Assembly: GCA_037445555.1 (NCBI GenBank)
Contig: JBBIKG010000018.1
Location: forward strand, 1 to 64,000
Reading direction: 5' to 3'
From: JAAYJT01 sp037445555
GTDB taxonomy: Bacteria > Bacteroidota > Bacteroidia > Bacteroidales > JAAYJT01
DNA length: 64,000 nt
The notes under the pieces were generated by a model. That model saw only the letters and a list, made by a program, of their open reading frames with translations, did not search any database and had not been told where the DNA came from. Made by a program: the position numbers and the translations under genes. This document shows positions 17,210 through 25,934 of this stretch, piece after piece. The number at the start of each line of letters is the position of its first letter. The first letter of the stretch is position 1.

Positions 17210-18544
17210 CTATTTACTCTTTACCTTGTTGGGTGTTATTGGTTCCGGACCTGCTTTTTCAACCTTTGTGGCTTTTCGGGCAGCGCGCTTTGATGCCATT
17301 GCTGACGGCTCGGCTGCGGATTGTGGCTCGCTCAATACCACCACCGGTTGCTGATTGCCGCATATTCTGTCGACACGGATTATGAAATCGGAGAGCACAT
17401 TCATGTAGTTGATATAGGCCTCGTAAGGGGTGGGGTAGGGGTTGAAATACTTATGCACCTCGCCGTCCGAAAACCACTTGGTGCACATATAGTAAAAATG
17501 GTCACTGGTTTGCAGGTAGTTCCAGTCGCGCAGCAGGTCGGCATTGTTACACCCCTTGATCTTTTGTTCGACGGAGTAGAGGCTGTCGAAGGCATCGTCC
17601 TGCAGGTCGTTGCCGAGCCATGCGGTGAGGTCGCGTTCGGCATCGGCCCAAGACATAGGGAATGGTACGTTGATTTCAGCCACATCTTCCAGCTCTTCGG
17701 CTAGTTGCGACGGAGTGGCGAAGCCATAGCGGGTGCGTTTGAAAATGGCGTCGGGGAGAGCTCTGAGAAAATCCATGATGCCGGTGTCGGCCGACTGATG
17801 TTCGCCAAAGGTTTCGTAATCGGCAAAGATATTTACCACTTCGTGGCTATTGTCGAGCGCATTGATCCAGCCGGCAAACTTCTCTGTGGTCAGAGGCCAC
17901 TCCGACCAGCCTTTATTCGAAAACCGGAACGCGATATCATCGCTCAGCTGGAAGTTTCGGAGCAGTACTTTGAGATGTGGGTTGATGGAGCTTCGGTACA
18001 TGTGGTTGGGGCTTTTCCATCCCAACACATGCTTTGCACCTTCGGTAAGCATTACTTTAAATCCCATCCGGGCTACCATGCTGCTGATCGCATCGGAGTA
18101 GATCATCTCGGTGTTGCGAAAAGCCGTGGGTGTCACACCGAAAAGCTCCTTTATCTTTTCGCGATGCAGGCTTACCTGTCTGGTAAACTCTTCCTGGCTG
18201 CGCAGTGCCGCAAGCGAATGAGCATATGTTTCGGCTAAAAATTCGACATTGCCGGTTTTTGCAAGGGCTCTGAAACTCTCGATTACCTCAGGGGCATAGA
18301 GTTGAAACTGGTCGAGCGCTGACCCTGATATTGAGTAGCTCACCTTAAACTTATCGCCATGTTTTTTAATGATATCCAGCATAATCTGGTTGGTTGGCAG
18401 ATAACTTCTGGCGGCAACTCGCTTGGCTATGGATCGGTTTTGAAATTCATCGTAGTAATAGCTGTTGTCGCCGATATCAAAAAACCGGTAGGTGCGCAGG
18501 CGAAAGGGTTGATGGACCTGAAAGAATAAGCAAATAGCTTTCAT
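17210..18544 (-). CDS. Glycoside hydrolase family 57 alpha-amylase-like protein
   Basis: The product is 444 residues. The GH57 N-terminus is clear (AICLFFQVHQPFRLRTYRFF), as are the nucleophile region EFLAETYAHSL and the acid/base region FADYETFGEHQ. No signal peptide is present, so it acts in the cytosol on alpha-glucans. It lies 12 bases after the GT4 gene and before aroQ. The trio debranching enzyme-GT4-GH57 is a recurrent Bacteroidota glycogen locus. The C-terminal 50 residues are Ala/Lys-rich and probably disordered. Confidence 0.92.
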   Translation of the reverse strand: MKAICLFFQVHQPFRLRTYRFFDIGDNSYYYDEFQNRSIAKRVAARSYLPTNQIMLDIIKKHGDKFKVSYSISGSALDQFQLYAPEVIESFRALAKTGNVEFLAETYAHSLAALRSQEEFTRQVSLHREKIKELFGVTPTAFRNTEMIYSDAISSMVARMGFKVMLTEGAKHVLGWKSPNHMYRSSINPHLKVLLRNFQLSDDIAFRFSNKGWSEWPLTTEKFAGWINALDNSHEVVNIFADYETFGEHQSADTGIMDFLRALPDAIFKRTRYGFATPSQLAEELEDVAEINVPFPMSWADAERDLTAWLGNDLQDDAFDSLYSVEQKIKGCNNADLLRDWNYLQTSDHFYYMCTKWFSDGEVHKYFNPYPTPYEAYINYMNVLSDFIIRVDRICGNQQPVVVLSEPQSAAEPSAMASKRAARKATKVEKAGPEPITPNKVKSK

Positions 18545-18556
18545 ATTGACGTTGAA

Positions 18557-19867
18557 TTATTTTTCGTAATGTTGATTTATTGCATAGTTAACGGCTCTGA
18601 TATATGCGTCAAGAACCTTCAGGGCGGCGTTCTCCCACTTAAGATTATTTACTTCGGCAATGCCGTAGCGGTCAAACATTTTGTGAATTCCTTTATAACG
18701 TATCAATCCGTACACAGCATCGGCCAGCCCCTCGGTGTCCCAAAAATCCACTTTAAGGGCATGGGTGAGGATTTCAGCTACTCCCGATTGCTTGGATATG
18801 ACTACCGGCACGTTTGACCGTATGGCTTCGAGCGGGGCTATGCCGAACGGCTCGCTTACCGAAGGCATCACATATACATCGCTCATTGCAAACATCCGGT
18901 CTACGTTTTCGCCCTTGAGGAAACCCGTAAAATGGAACTTCTTTCCGATACGCAGCCTGGCCACCAGCCGTATCATTTTGTTCAGCATATCGCCTGAGCC
19001 AGCCATCACAAAGCGCACATTTGGATCGCGCTGAAGAATCTTGTATGCGGCTTCCACGAAATATTCAGGCCCTTTCTGATAGGTAATTCTGCCAAGAAAA
19101 GTCACCACCTTTTCGTCCACGTGCGATTTGATATCCTGGAGGCCGCTCTTGTCGATCGGTTCCACGGCGTTGTGAACGGTCACCACTTTTGCCGGGTCAA
19201 TACCGTATTGGTCAATGACCACGTTGCGTGTGAGATTGCTGACTGCGATTACTATATCTGCCTGCTGCATACCGTATTGCTCAATGGCGAACACCTCGGT
19301 ATTGATGTTTTGACCCGACCGATCGAATTCGGTGGCGTGCATATGGACTACCAACGGTTTGCCCGTGGCCATTTTGGCGGCAACTCCGGCCGAATAGGTC
19401 AACCAGTCATGTGCATGTATTACGTCAAATTGATGGTTGCGGGCTATCACTGAAGCAATCATGGCATAGCGCGATACCTCTTCCATCAGGTTACTGCCGT
19501 ACTTGCCCGAGAACTCGAATTTGGTGCTGAATGCAGTCTCCTGCCGGGATTCTGATTTTTGCTGTCCGGCGCTTACCAGCTTTTCAAACTCTTCCGGTCC
19601 TACGTAGGGTATCAGGTTTGAGCCTATCTCCATGTATGTGACCTGTTCCCAGAACTTTTTCAACGATTCGTCACGTATGTCCAGGGTTATATCGCTGGCG
19701 TTGATGATTCTAACTGCTTCCTCACTCTCATCACCATAGGCTTTTGGAACCACAAACAATACTTCCACATTATGTTTGGCCAACCCTTTGGTGAGCCCAA
19801 AACAAGCGGTGCCAAGCCCTCCGGTGATATGAGGCGGAAACTCCCAACCAAACATGAGTACTTTCAT
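18557..19867 (-). CDS. GT4 glycosyltransferase, glycogen synthase-like
   Basis: The product is 436 residues with the GT-B fold. The N-terminus MKVLMFGWEFPPHITGGLGTA is typical of starch/glycogen synthase-like GT4 enzymes with the GGLG loop. The C-terminal Rossmann half carries FLGRITYQKGPEYFVEAA and SEPFGIAPLEA, the GT4 E(x7)E region. It probably elongates glycogen or a related alpha-glucan. It starts 11 bases after the debranching enzyme gene, in the same operon. Confidence 0.9.
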   Translation of the reverse strand: MKVLMFGWEFPPHITGGLGTACFGLTKGLAKHNVEVLFVVPKAYGDESEEAVRIINASDITLDIRDESLKKFWEQVTYMEIGSNLIPYVGPEEFEKLVSAGQQKSESRQETAFSTKFEFSGKYGSNLMEEVSRYAMIASVIARNHQFDVIHAHDWLTYSAGVAAKMATGKPLVVHMHATEFDRSGQNINTEVFAIEQYGMQQADIVIAVSNLTRNVVIDQYGIDPAKVVTVHNAVEPIDKSGLQDIKSHVDEKVVTFLGRITYQKGPEYFVEAAYKILQRDPNVRFVMAGSGDMLNKMIRLVARLRIGKKFHFTGFLKGENVDRMFAMSDVYVMPSVSEPFGIAPLEAIRSNVPVVISKQSGVAEILTHALKVDFWDTEGLADAVYGLIRYKGIHKMFDRYGIAEVNNLKWENAALKVLDAYIRAVNYAINQHYEK

Positions 19868-19878
19868 ACTTGTTCCTC

Positions 19879-21834
19879 TCAGGGGTTTAATGATGCTTTA
19901 TATTTTGTCACGATATCATTCATTCGTAGCACTTCGGCCACACTCCATGCCTGCGAAATGGCACCTCCGGGCTTGTGTGGCGGATCTCCATCAAAGAGCT
20001 CTGAAATAGAGCCTATACCGTGCTCGGTAATCGTCTCTTCCAGCCCCTGGAAAGTTTTTTCGATCAGGGGGATACCGCTTCTCATATTAATTTTGAGGTA
20101 GGCTTCGGCAAAATGTCCTAAAAGCCATGGCCAGGCTGTGCCCTGGTAGCAGGCGCGGTCGCGCTCATATTGATTGCCCGTGTACACACTGTGGTAGTTC
20201 GGATCTTTGGGCGACAAGGTCCTCAAACCCCTTGGGGTCAGCAACTCCGAACGTATTATGTCGAGCAGGCTTTTCTGAATATTCTCATCCACCGCGCAAT
20301 AGGGCAACGATGCGGCAAACAGCATATTGGGCCGCACTGACCAGTCTTTGTGGTCGCCTATTACCACATCGGCCAGGTAACGCATTTTGCTGTCCCAAAA
20401 GACAGAAGTGAAAACTGCAGGAAACTGATCTGCTATAGGTTGCCAGTGTTTGATGAAGTCAGCATCCTTTCCTTTGGCCAGTTCAAGGGCAAACATGATG
20501 GCATTATACCACAGGGCATTCAGCTCAACGGCCAGCCCTGTGCGGTCAACAATGGGCCTGCTGTCAGCCACGGCATCCATCCAGGTAACCGGGTTGTGGT
20601 GATCCCCGGCATAAAGCAGTCCGTTGGTTAGCATGTGAATATTGTAATCTGTCCCTTCGCGGAACCCCTGCAGTATAGTTTTTATTGTACCGCCGTATTT
20701 TTTCCAAACATGCGCCTTTTTGCCGGTAACTAGCACGAATTTCTGCATTGCCCAGAAGAACCACAAGGGGGCATCGGCCGAGTTGTAGAGGGTTTTTGAA
20801 CCTTTGCCGACATTAGGAAACAATGGGCCTTTTATTTCTTCGATCATCGAATCGATGATGGCCTCAAAAAGTAGGTAATCACCGGTTCTTAACGTCAATC
20901 CGGGAAGCGAAATGAATGTGTCGCGGCCCCGGCGCCCAAACCAAGGGTAGCCCGCCACTATTTCATTCTTATTGCCGCGTTTGACTAAGAATTGCTGACC
21001 TGCATTGACCAGACAGCTTTCGTAGCTGTTTCGCGGGATGCGGGAGGTAACTTCCTTGTCAAAGAGCTGGGCAAACCTGGCAGGTTCTGATTCGGAAAGG
21101 GCTGCGACAAAATAAACACTCTCGCCCTTTTCGATGTCTGTCTCGAAGGTCCCAGGGGTAAACAGGTCTTCATGGCACTCGTACCCGCGCATAGCTTCGC
21201 GGATGTATTCGATGTCATAGTACCAGTCTGGCTGGTGTTTGTAAATGACCTGCTTGCTGAATTGCATGAAAAGCGGGGTGTAGCCTGGATACAACCTGAC
21301 CTTAATGCCCTGGCTTACTAACTCATACTTTGTGTCGGCAAACACATTGGCTTTGCTCAGGGCGTGGATGCTCCGGAATCCCAAAAGGGGTTTGAAACGC
21401 AGGCGGGTGGGCGAATGTGCTTCTTCGAGGGTGTACTTAATGATGGCGGTATCGTCGTTGTGTGTGAACAAGACTTCCTTGGTCAATATCACACCGCCAA
21501 CCCGGTAGGTTTGTTTGGGAATGGGATCGGTAGTAAAGTTACGCAAGTATTTGTGACCGCCCGGGTGGTAATGTTCTCCTTTAAACTTGTGAATGCCCAG
21601 GTTGAACTCCGCATCACGTTGAATTACCGTTTCGTCGAGGGTGGACAGCATAACATGAAGGTCATCGTTGATGCCGGATTGGGGAGCTACCAGCAGACCA
21701 TGATATTTTCGGGTGTTGCAATTTATAATTGTAGTGCTGGCATATGATCCGGCCCTGTTCGATCTGAGCAGCTCTTTAGGGAGCGAATACTCAAGATTGA
21801 TAAGCTGGGTTTTGTCAAACCTTATGTAACTCAT
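19879..21834 (-). CDS. Amylo-alpha-1,6-glucosidase (glycogen debranching enzyme, GH133)
   Basis: The product is 651 residues. The N-terminal domain (1-220) is of the bacterial/archaeal GDE type (TRKYHGLLVAPQSG), and the C-terminal catalytic (alpha/alpha)6 barrel (250-645) contains YPWFGRRGRDTFISLPGLTL and the active-site stretch PVTWMDA. It removes alpha-1,6 branches from glycogen limit dextrins. It is the first gene of the minus-strand operon with GT4, GH57 and aroQ. No signal peptide. Confidence 0.94.
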   Translation of the reverse strand: MSYIRFDKTQLINLEYSLPKELLRSNRAGSYASTTIINCNTRKYHGLLVAPQSGINDDLHVMLSTLDETVIQRDAEFNLGIHKFKGEHYHPGGHKYLRNFTTDPIPKQTYRVGGVILTKEVLFTHNDDTAIIKYTLEEAHSPTRLRFKPLLGFRSIHALSKANVFADTKYELVSQGIKVRLYPGYTPLFMQFSKQVIYKHQPDWYYDIEYIREAMRGYECHEDLFTPGTFETDIEKGESVYFVAALSESEPARFAQLFDKEVTSRIPRNSYESCLVNAGQQFLVKRGNKNEIVAGYPWFGRRGRDTFISLPGLTLRTGDYLLFEAIIDSMIEEIKGPLFPNVGKGSKTLYNSADAPLWFFWAMQKFVLVTGKKAHVWKKYGGTIKTILQGFREGTDYNIHMLTNGLLYAGDHHNPVTWMDAVADSRPIVDRTGLAVELNALWYNAIMFALELAKGKDADFIKHWQPIADQFPAVFTSVFWDSKMRYLADVVIGDHKDWSVRPNMLFAASLPYCAVDENIQKSLLDIIRSELLTPRGLRTLSPKDPNYHSVYTGNQYERDRACYQGTAWPWLLGHFAEAYLKINMRSGIPLIEKTFQGLEETITEHGIGSISELFDGDPPHKPGGAISQAWSVAEVLRMNDIVTKYKASLNP

Positions 21835-22223
21835 ATAAATAGGTGATTATCTGCTTTTTGTTTGTCCCGTTCTATTGGAATGTCAATGCTGAGTCAATTG
21901 CTCAGTGTTAGGTAAAGTAACTTCAGTATGTTATTATTTTCCAACTATAGCTAAAAATGCGACATTAACTATCCGAATGCTCAAAAATAACTATAAAATC
22001 TCCAGATTTGTTCGAAAAAATTTAGGAATTAGCAAAAAGATATTACAGGGCCTTTTTTGTCTTAAGAGTGATTTCGCTGCTCCAATAACGAGGTAGACTG
22101 ACAATAATTCCTTACAAAATTCGTATTAAATAGTCTAAGTAATTGTGCTATTTACCATTGTTCGACGCTTAATCTCACTTAACAATATTACAATTAGTTA
22201 ATTTTACGCCACTTTCCTGACCC
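21835..22223. other. Divergent intergenic region
   Basis: These 389 bases separate the glycogen operon (minus) from the beta-helix lipoprotein operon (plus) and must hold both promoters. I see no TAnnTTTG element with a good spacer on either strand. The sequence is A+T-rich and carries no coding frame of note. Confidence 0.5.
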
Positions 22224-23690
22224 ATGATGGCATTAGTATCAAAAAGGTTCCTCTTCAGTTTATCAATCCTGGTTACAGGAATCTGGCTGCTCACTGCCTG
22301 CCGTGACGAGATCAGGTTTTCAGCTGATCCAGCCCTCAAACTTCGTTTTTCGGCTGATACAGTTCTTTTCGATACGGTGTTTACTTCCATCGGCACCGCC
22401 ACAAAAGTGCTGATGGTTTACAACAGCGAGAATAAATGGGTTAAAATCTCCTCCATAAGGCTGGCCAGGGGTCAGGCATCGCCGTTTCGCATGAATATTG
22501 ACGGACAGGCCACCCTCGACGCAAGAGATATAGAGCTCGCCCCGCGCGACAGCCTGTTCATATTTGTCCGGGCCACTATTAATCCTAAAAATCAGTCCGG
22601 CATTCTGATAGAAAGCGACTCCATCGTTTTTTCGTTCAATAATAAACAACAGGATGTCAAACTGGCTGCATGGGCACAGGATGCTTATTTTTATTCAAAC
22701 ATCGTACTTTCGGGCGATTATGTCATGAATGATGATAAGCCACATGTGATTTACGGTTATATCGCGATCGATTCGCTATACACCATGACGGTCAATGCAG
22801 GGGCCCGGCTTCATTTCCATCGCAATTCGTTTATGCTTGTCTATCGCGATGCATCGTTACGCATCATGGGAACAAAGGAGAAGCCAGTAATCATCCAGGG
22901 CGACCGACCCGAGTACGCATTTCGTGAAACACCAGGGCAATGGGGACATAAAGATGCCGGTGTGGGAATTTACTTCTATCCCGGCAGTAAAAACAATCGG
23001 ATTCAGCATGCCATCATCCGCAATGGCATTGTCGGGCTGCAGGTTGATAGTACAGCAAGCTGGGAAGTTCCTGCGCTTGAGATTTTCAACTCCGAGATAC
23101 GTAACATGTCGGGTATCGGGCTTCTTGCACGCGGCTCACACGTCAGGGCTGCCAATACCGTAATCGCCAACTGCGGGAGCAACGCTCTGGCCCTGGTCTA
23201 TGGAGGGAAATACGATTTCAGGCATATGACCATCGCGAATTATTGGAATTTCTCCGTCAGGTTATCACCGGCGGTTATACTGAATAACTATTACACCTCG
23301 AAGGGCAAGCTGGTGTTGCGTGACCTTTCCAATGCCTATTTCGGAAATTGTGTCATTTACGGAAGCAACAACGAAGAGCTCGCATTCGACTCTAGGACAG
23401 AAGCTGCGTTCAACTATCTGTTCGAGAATTGTCATGTCAAGGTTAAGAACAACATTGGCGGCGATACAAAATTCATTAATTCCAGTGCCAATACAGACCC
23501 TCGGTTTTTTGATGCGGCTGTACACGATCTTAGGCCCGACACCCTGTCGCCGCTTATCAATAAAGGTGCTTTAAAGATCATACAGCAATCGGATCTGAAC
23601 CTTACTTTTGATCTGAGAGGGAAAAGCCGTATTCTGGATAACGCTCCCGATATCGGTGCTTACGAGTATCAGCCAAAACCGAAGAATTGA
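22224..23690 (+). CDS. Parallel beta-helix lipoprotein
   Basis: The product is 488 residues. The lipobox is WLLTAC (Cys26), so it is lipid-anchored. An N-terminal beta domain (30-150, FDTVFTSIGTATKVLMVYN) resembles Ig-like parts of Bacteroidota surface proteins. From about 160 a right-handed parallel beta-helix follows (short Ile/Asn/Gly-rich rungs such as NRIQHAIIRNGIVGLQV). The end ATDIGAYEY-like motif (NAPDIGAYEYQ) is common in such surface proteins. It is probably exported to the outer membrane. It starts a trio with the propeller lipoprotein and an outer-membrane protein. Substrate unknown. Confidence 0.8.
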   Translation: MMALVSKRFLFSLSILVTGIWLLTACRDEIRFSADPALKLRFSADTVLFDTVFTSIGTATKVLMVYNSENKWVKISSIRLARGQASPFRMNIDGQATLDARDIELAPRDSLFIFVRATINPKNQSGILIESDSIVFSFNNKQQDVKLAAWAQDAYFYSNIVLSGDYVMNDDKPHVIYGYIAIDSLYTMTVNAGARLHFHRNSFMLVYRDASLRIMGTKEKPVIIQGDRPEYAFRETPGQWGHKDAGVGIYFYPGSKNNRIQHAIIRNGIVGLQVDSTASWEVPALEIFNSEIRNMSGIGLLARGSHVRAANTVIANCGSNALALVYGGKYDFRHMTIANYWNFSVRLSPAVILNNYYTSKGKLVLRDLSNAYFGNCVIYGSNNEELAFDSRTEAAFNYLFENCHVKVKNNIGGDTKFINSSANTDPRFFDAAVHDLRPDTLSPLINKGALKIIQQSDLNLTFDLRGKSRILDNAPDIGAYEYQPKPKN

Positions 23691-23721
23691 CCTATTTTTG
23701 TAGTCTTCTTTTATTATAGCT

Positions 23722-24714
23722 GTGCGTCTCCTGTTTATTTCAGTATTGTTTGTAGGTTGGCTGTTGGTCACCCTGACGGGGTGTAAAGAACTGAACGATG
23801 ACTATCCTCCGGTGCTATGGTCGGTAGTGTTTGAGAATGATGCCAAAATCCGGCCCGGCCCAATTACAGCCTTAATTTACGAAAATGATCATCGCATCTG
23901 GCTTGGGTCTCAATCAGATGCGGGTCTGATATGCTACAACGGCCGGAATTGGGAGTTTCTTGAACCAGGTGCTGGAATGCCTTCCATTGATTCAGTAACG
24001 GCGATCGTACGCGATGGGTACGGCTTGCTCTGGGTGGGATGGAGAAGCGGACTGGCAAATTACAATGGATCAGTATGGCAGCGCATACCCCAGTTTGATG
24101 GCCGGTGCGTCACCTCACTGGCCGTTGAGGAAGTCGGAAACATCTGGGTAGGAATATCCGGATCGACTGCAACAGGCGGGCTGGCTTACTACAAAGACAG
24201 GCAGTGGAGTTTTTTGAGCCCGGCCAACTCCGGCTTCTCTTCATCGCGTGTGCGTAGCCTGGCATATGATACCTTTGCCGGACTATGGGTATGCACGGCC
24301 GACCAAGGAGTAATCAGCCTTCAATCGGGAACGATGAGGCAATACAAAAGGCCCGAACTGACATTGGATTCGGATCACTTTACTTCCGTCGCCATCGATG
24401 AACGGGGTTGGGTATGGACCGGAAACATTGCTTCGCAGCTGGTATGTTTCCAGCCCAACAATATAGTTAGTGTTGTCAATACAGGTGCGGGATCCCCGGT
24501 AACCTCAATCACAACCGCAGAAAATAATATATTGTGGGTAGGGACCCGCGATGCAGGACTGATCAGGTTTGACGGGCGAAGGTGGCAATGCCTGAACGTC
24601 AGCAATGCACGTTTGCCTTCAAATACAGTGATACGCACATGGAACGGAAACGCCGGATCCTTGCTTTTCAGTCTGGACAACGGCCAGGTGCTTTCAATCA
24701 AATCCGGCTTATGA
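23722..24714 (+). CDS. Propeller-repeat lipoprotein
   Basis: The product is 330 residues with a GTG start. The lipobox is TLTGC (Cys21). Repeats with the signature W(V/L)G and xxxLWVG (RIWLGSQSDAGL, LLWVGWRSGLANY, NIWVGISG, LWVCTADQGV, ILWVGTRDAGLIRFDG) are those of the two-component-regulator propeller family found in hybrid sensors and surface lipoproteins of Bacteroidota. Only the propeller is present; there is no kinase. A TATTTTTG element at 23693-23700 could give it its own promoter. The stop overlaps the next gene as ATGA. Confidence 0.8.
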   Translation: MRLLFISVLFVGWLLVTLTGCKELNDDYPPVLWSVVFENDAKIRPGPITALIYENDHRIWLGSQSDAGLICYNGRNWEFLEPGAGMPSIDSVTAIVRDGYGLLWVGWRSGLANYNGSVWQRIPQFDGRCVTSLAVEEVGNIWVGISGSTATGGLAYYKDRQWSFLSPANSGFSSSRVRSLAYDTFAGLWVCTADQGVISLQSGTMRQYKRPELTLDSDHFTSVAIDERGWVWTGNIASQLVCFQPNNIVSVVNTGAGSPVTSITTAENNILWVGTRDAGLIRFDGRRWQCLNVSNARLPSNTVIRTWNGNAGSLLFSLDNGQVLSIKSGL

Positions 24715-25847
24715 AACGTGCAGCAATCCTGATATTATTAATACTTGTTTTATATGCACCCCTAAGGGCTCAGATACCAGGGTTATACAGTTCTTTCGGG
24801 TACGATAGACACAACCGCAAACTGGAACCTACACAATGGATAGCAGGATTGCACAGCAATACCTTTCTCAAAAACAATGAGTATTTCGGGCCTTACACCG
24901 AAGGTATCACTTATATCGGAACCACCCTGCAACCATATGCCAGCTGGGCTGTGAATTCAAAAGTCAGGCTCGTAGGGGGATGGTACCTGAGGCAGTTTTT
25001 CGGTGACGACAGCATGAATGCCTCACTTCCGTCTCTACGAGTGGAGTATGATTTTATACCCGGTGCAAGAGTGGTTGCGGGAAGGCTGTATGGCAGACTG
25101 TTTCATGGCTATGCAGAGCCTGTCTTTAGTACAGATAACTACTTTAAAACCAAGCCTGAATACGGCCTGCAACTGCTCATGGACCGCCAATATTTCACCT
25201 CTGATCTGTGGCTCAGCTGGGAACGTTTCATTCAATCCGGCAGCACCGGGCCGGAAATAATCCACGCCGGTTTGGTGTTTCGGGGATATCTGCAGCCAAG
25301 GGATAAAGAGCGCGGCCTGGTAGCCGATTTTCAATCACTGATATATCACGAGGGCGGTCAGATTGGTTGGCGCGAAACGCCGCTCATCACCCGGGCTAAC
25401 ATGGTCGGAGGGCTGCAATATCTGATGAAACCCGGACACAGCCTGCTTAACCGCCTCAGCCTGAGTGCATACTACATTCAGGCTCTCGAGCTTTCACCTA
25501 CCAACCTGCTCCCATACAACAAGGGATATGGTTTGTTCGGAAGCATTGAGGCTTCAAACAACTGGGCAATGACCTCGGTGAGCTACTTTAACGGGCAATT
25601 CTTTTTTGCCCCCTTGGGTGACCGGCTATTTCAATCAGTTTCTGATCACCTGCCCTGGTATTTCCAGCACAGCCGAAACCTGATTTTGAATAAAATTATG
25701 TTTCAGCACAACCCTTTTGAGTTTATACACCTGGGGTTCAGGTTTGAGTCGTATTACGACCTGGACGATAAAAGGTTCGATTTCAGCTATGGTTTCAACA
25801 TTTCGCTCGACCCAATTTTTGCGACGGGATTTCTTAAAAATAATTGA
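24711..25847 (+). CDS. Outer-membrane beta-barrel protein
   Basis: The product is 378 residues from an ATG that overlaps the previous stop (ATGA). A signal peptide (KRAAILILLILVLYAPLRA) is followed by a chain of alternating amphipathic strands rich in Tyr, Phe, Trp and Gly, ending in a long strand (FRFESYYDLDDKRFDFSYG). The family is not recognised. A longer frame upstream lacks a signal peptide and overlaps the propeller gene. The tight coupling suggests that the barrel works with the two lipoproteins at the outer membrane. Confidence 0.75.
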   Translation: MKRAAILILLILVLYAPLRAQIPGLYSSFGYDRHNRKLEPTQWIAGLHSNTFLKNNEYFGPYTEGITYIGTTLQPYASWAVNSKVRLVGGWYLRQFFGDDSMNASLPSLRVEYDFIPGARVVAGRLYGRLFHGYAEPVFSTDNYFKTKPEYGLQLLMDRQYFTSDLWLSWERFIQSGSTGPEIIHAGLVFRGYLQPRDKERGLVADFQSLIYHEGGQIGWRETPLITRANMVGGLQYLMKPGHSLLNRLSLSAYYIQALELSPTNLLPYNKGYGLFGSIEASNNWAMTSVSYFNGQFFFAPLGDRLFQSVSDHLPWYFQHSRNLILNKIMFQHNPFEFIHLGFRFESYYDLDDKRFDFSYGFNISLDPIFATGFLKNN

Positions 25848-25852
25848 AATTC

Positions 25853-25880
25853 AAATCTTTTAACAAGATTTTTACTTCTT
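25853..25880 (+). terminator. Weak terminator or operator between the outer-membrane gene and copA
   Basis: AAATCTT (25853-25859) and AAGATTT (25865-25871) form a perfect seven-base inverted repeat around TTAAC, followed by TTACTTCTT. It starts 5 bases after the stop codon. Low G+C makes it a poor terminator; it could also be a regulator site for copA. Confidence 0.35.
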
Positions 25881-25934
25881 AATACAATCAATTCTGCTGG
25901 CCGGTTGTTTATAATACATTAAGTACAGCCTCGC

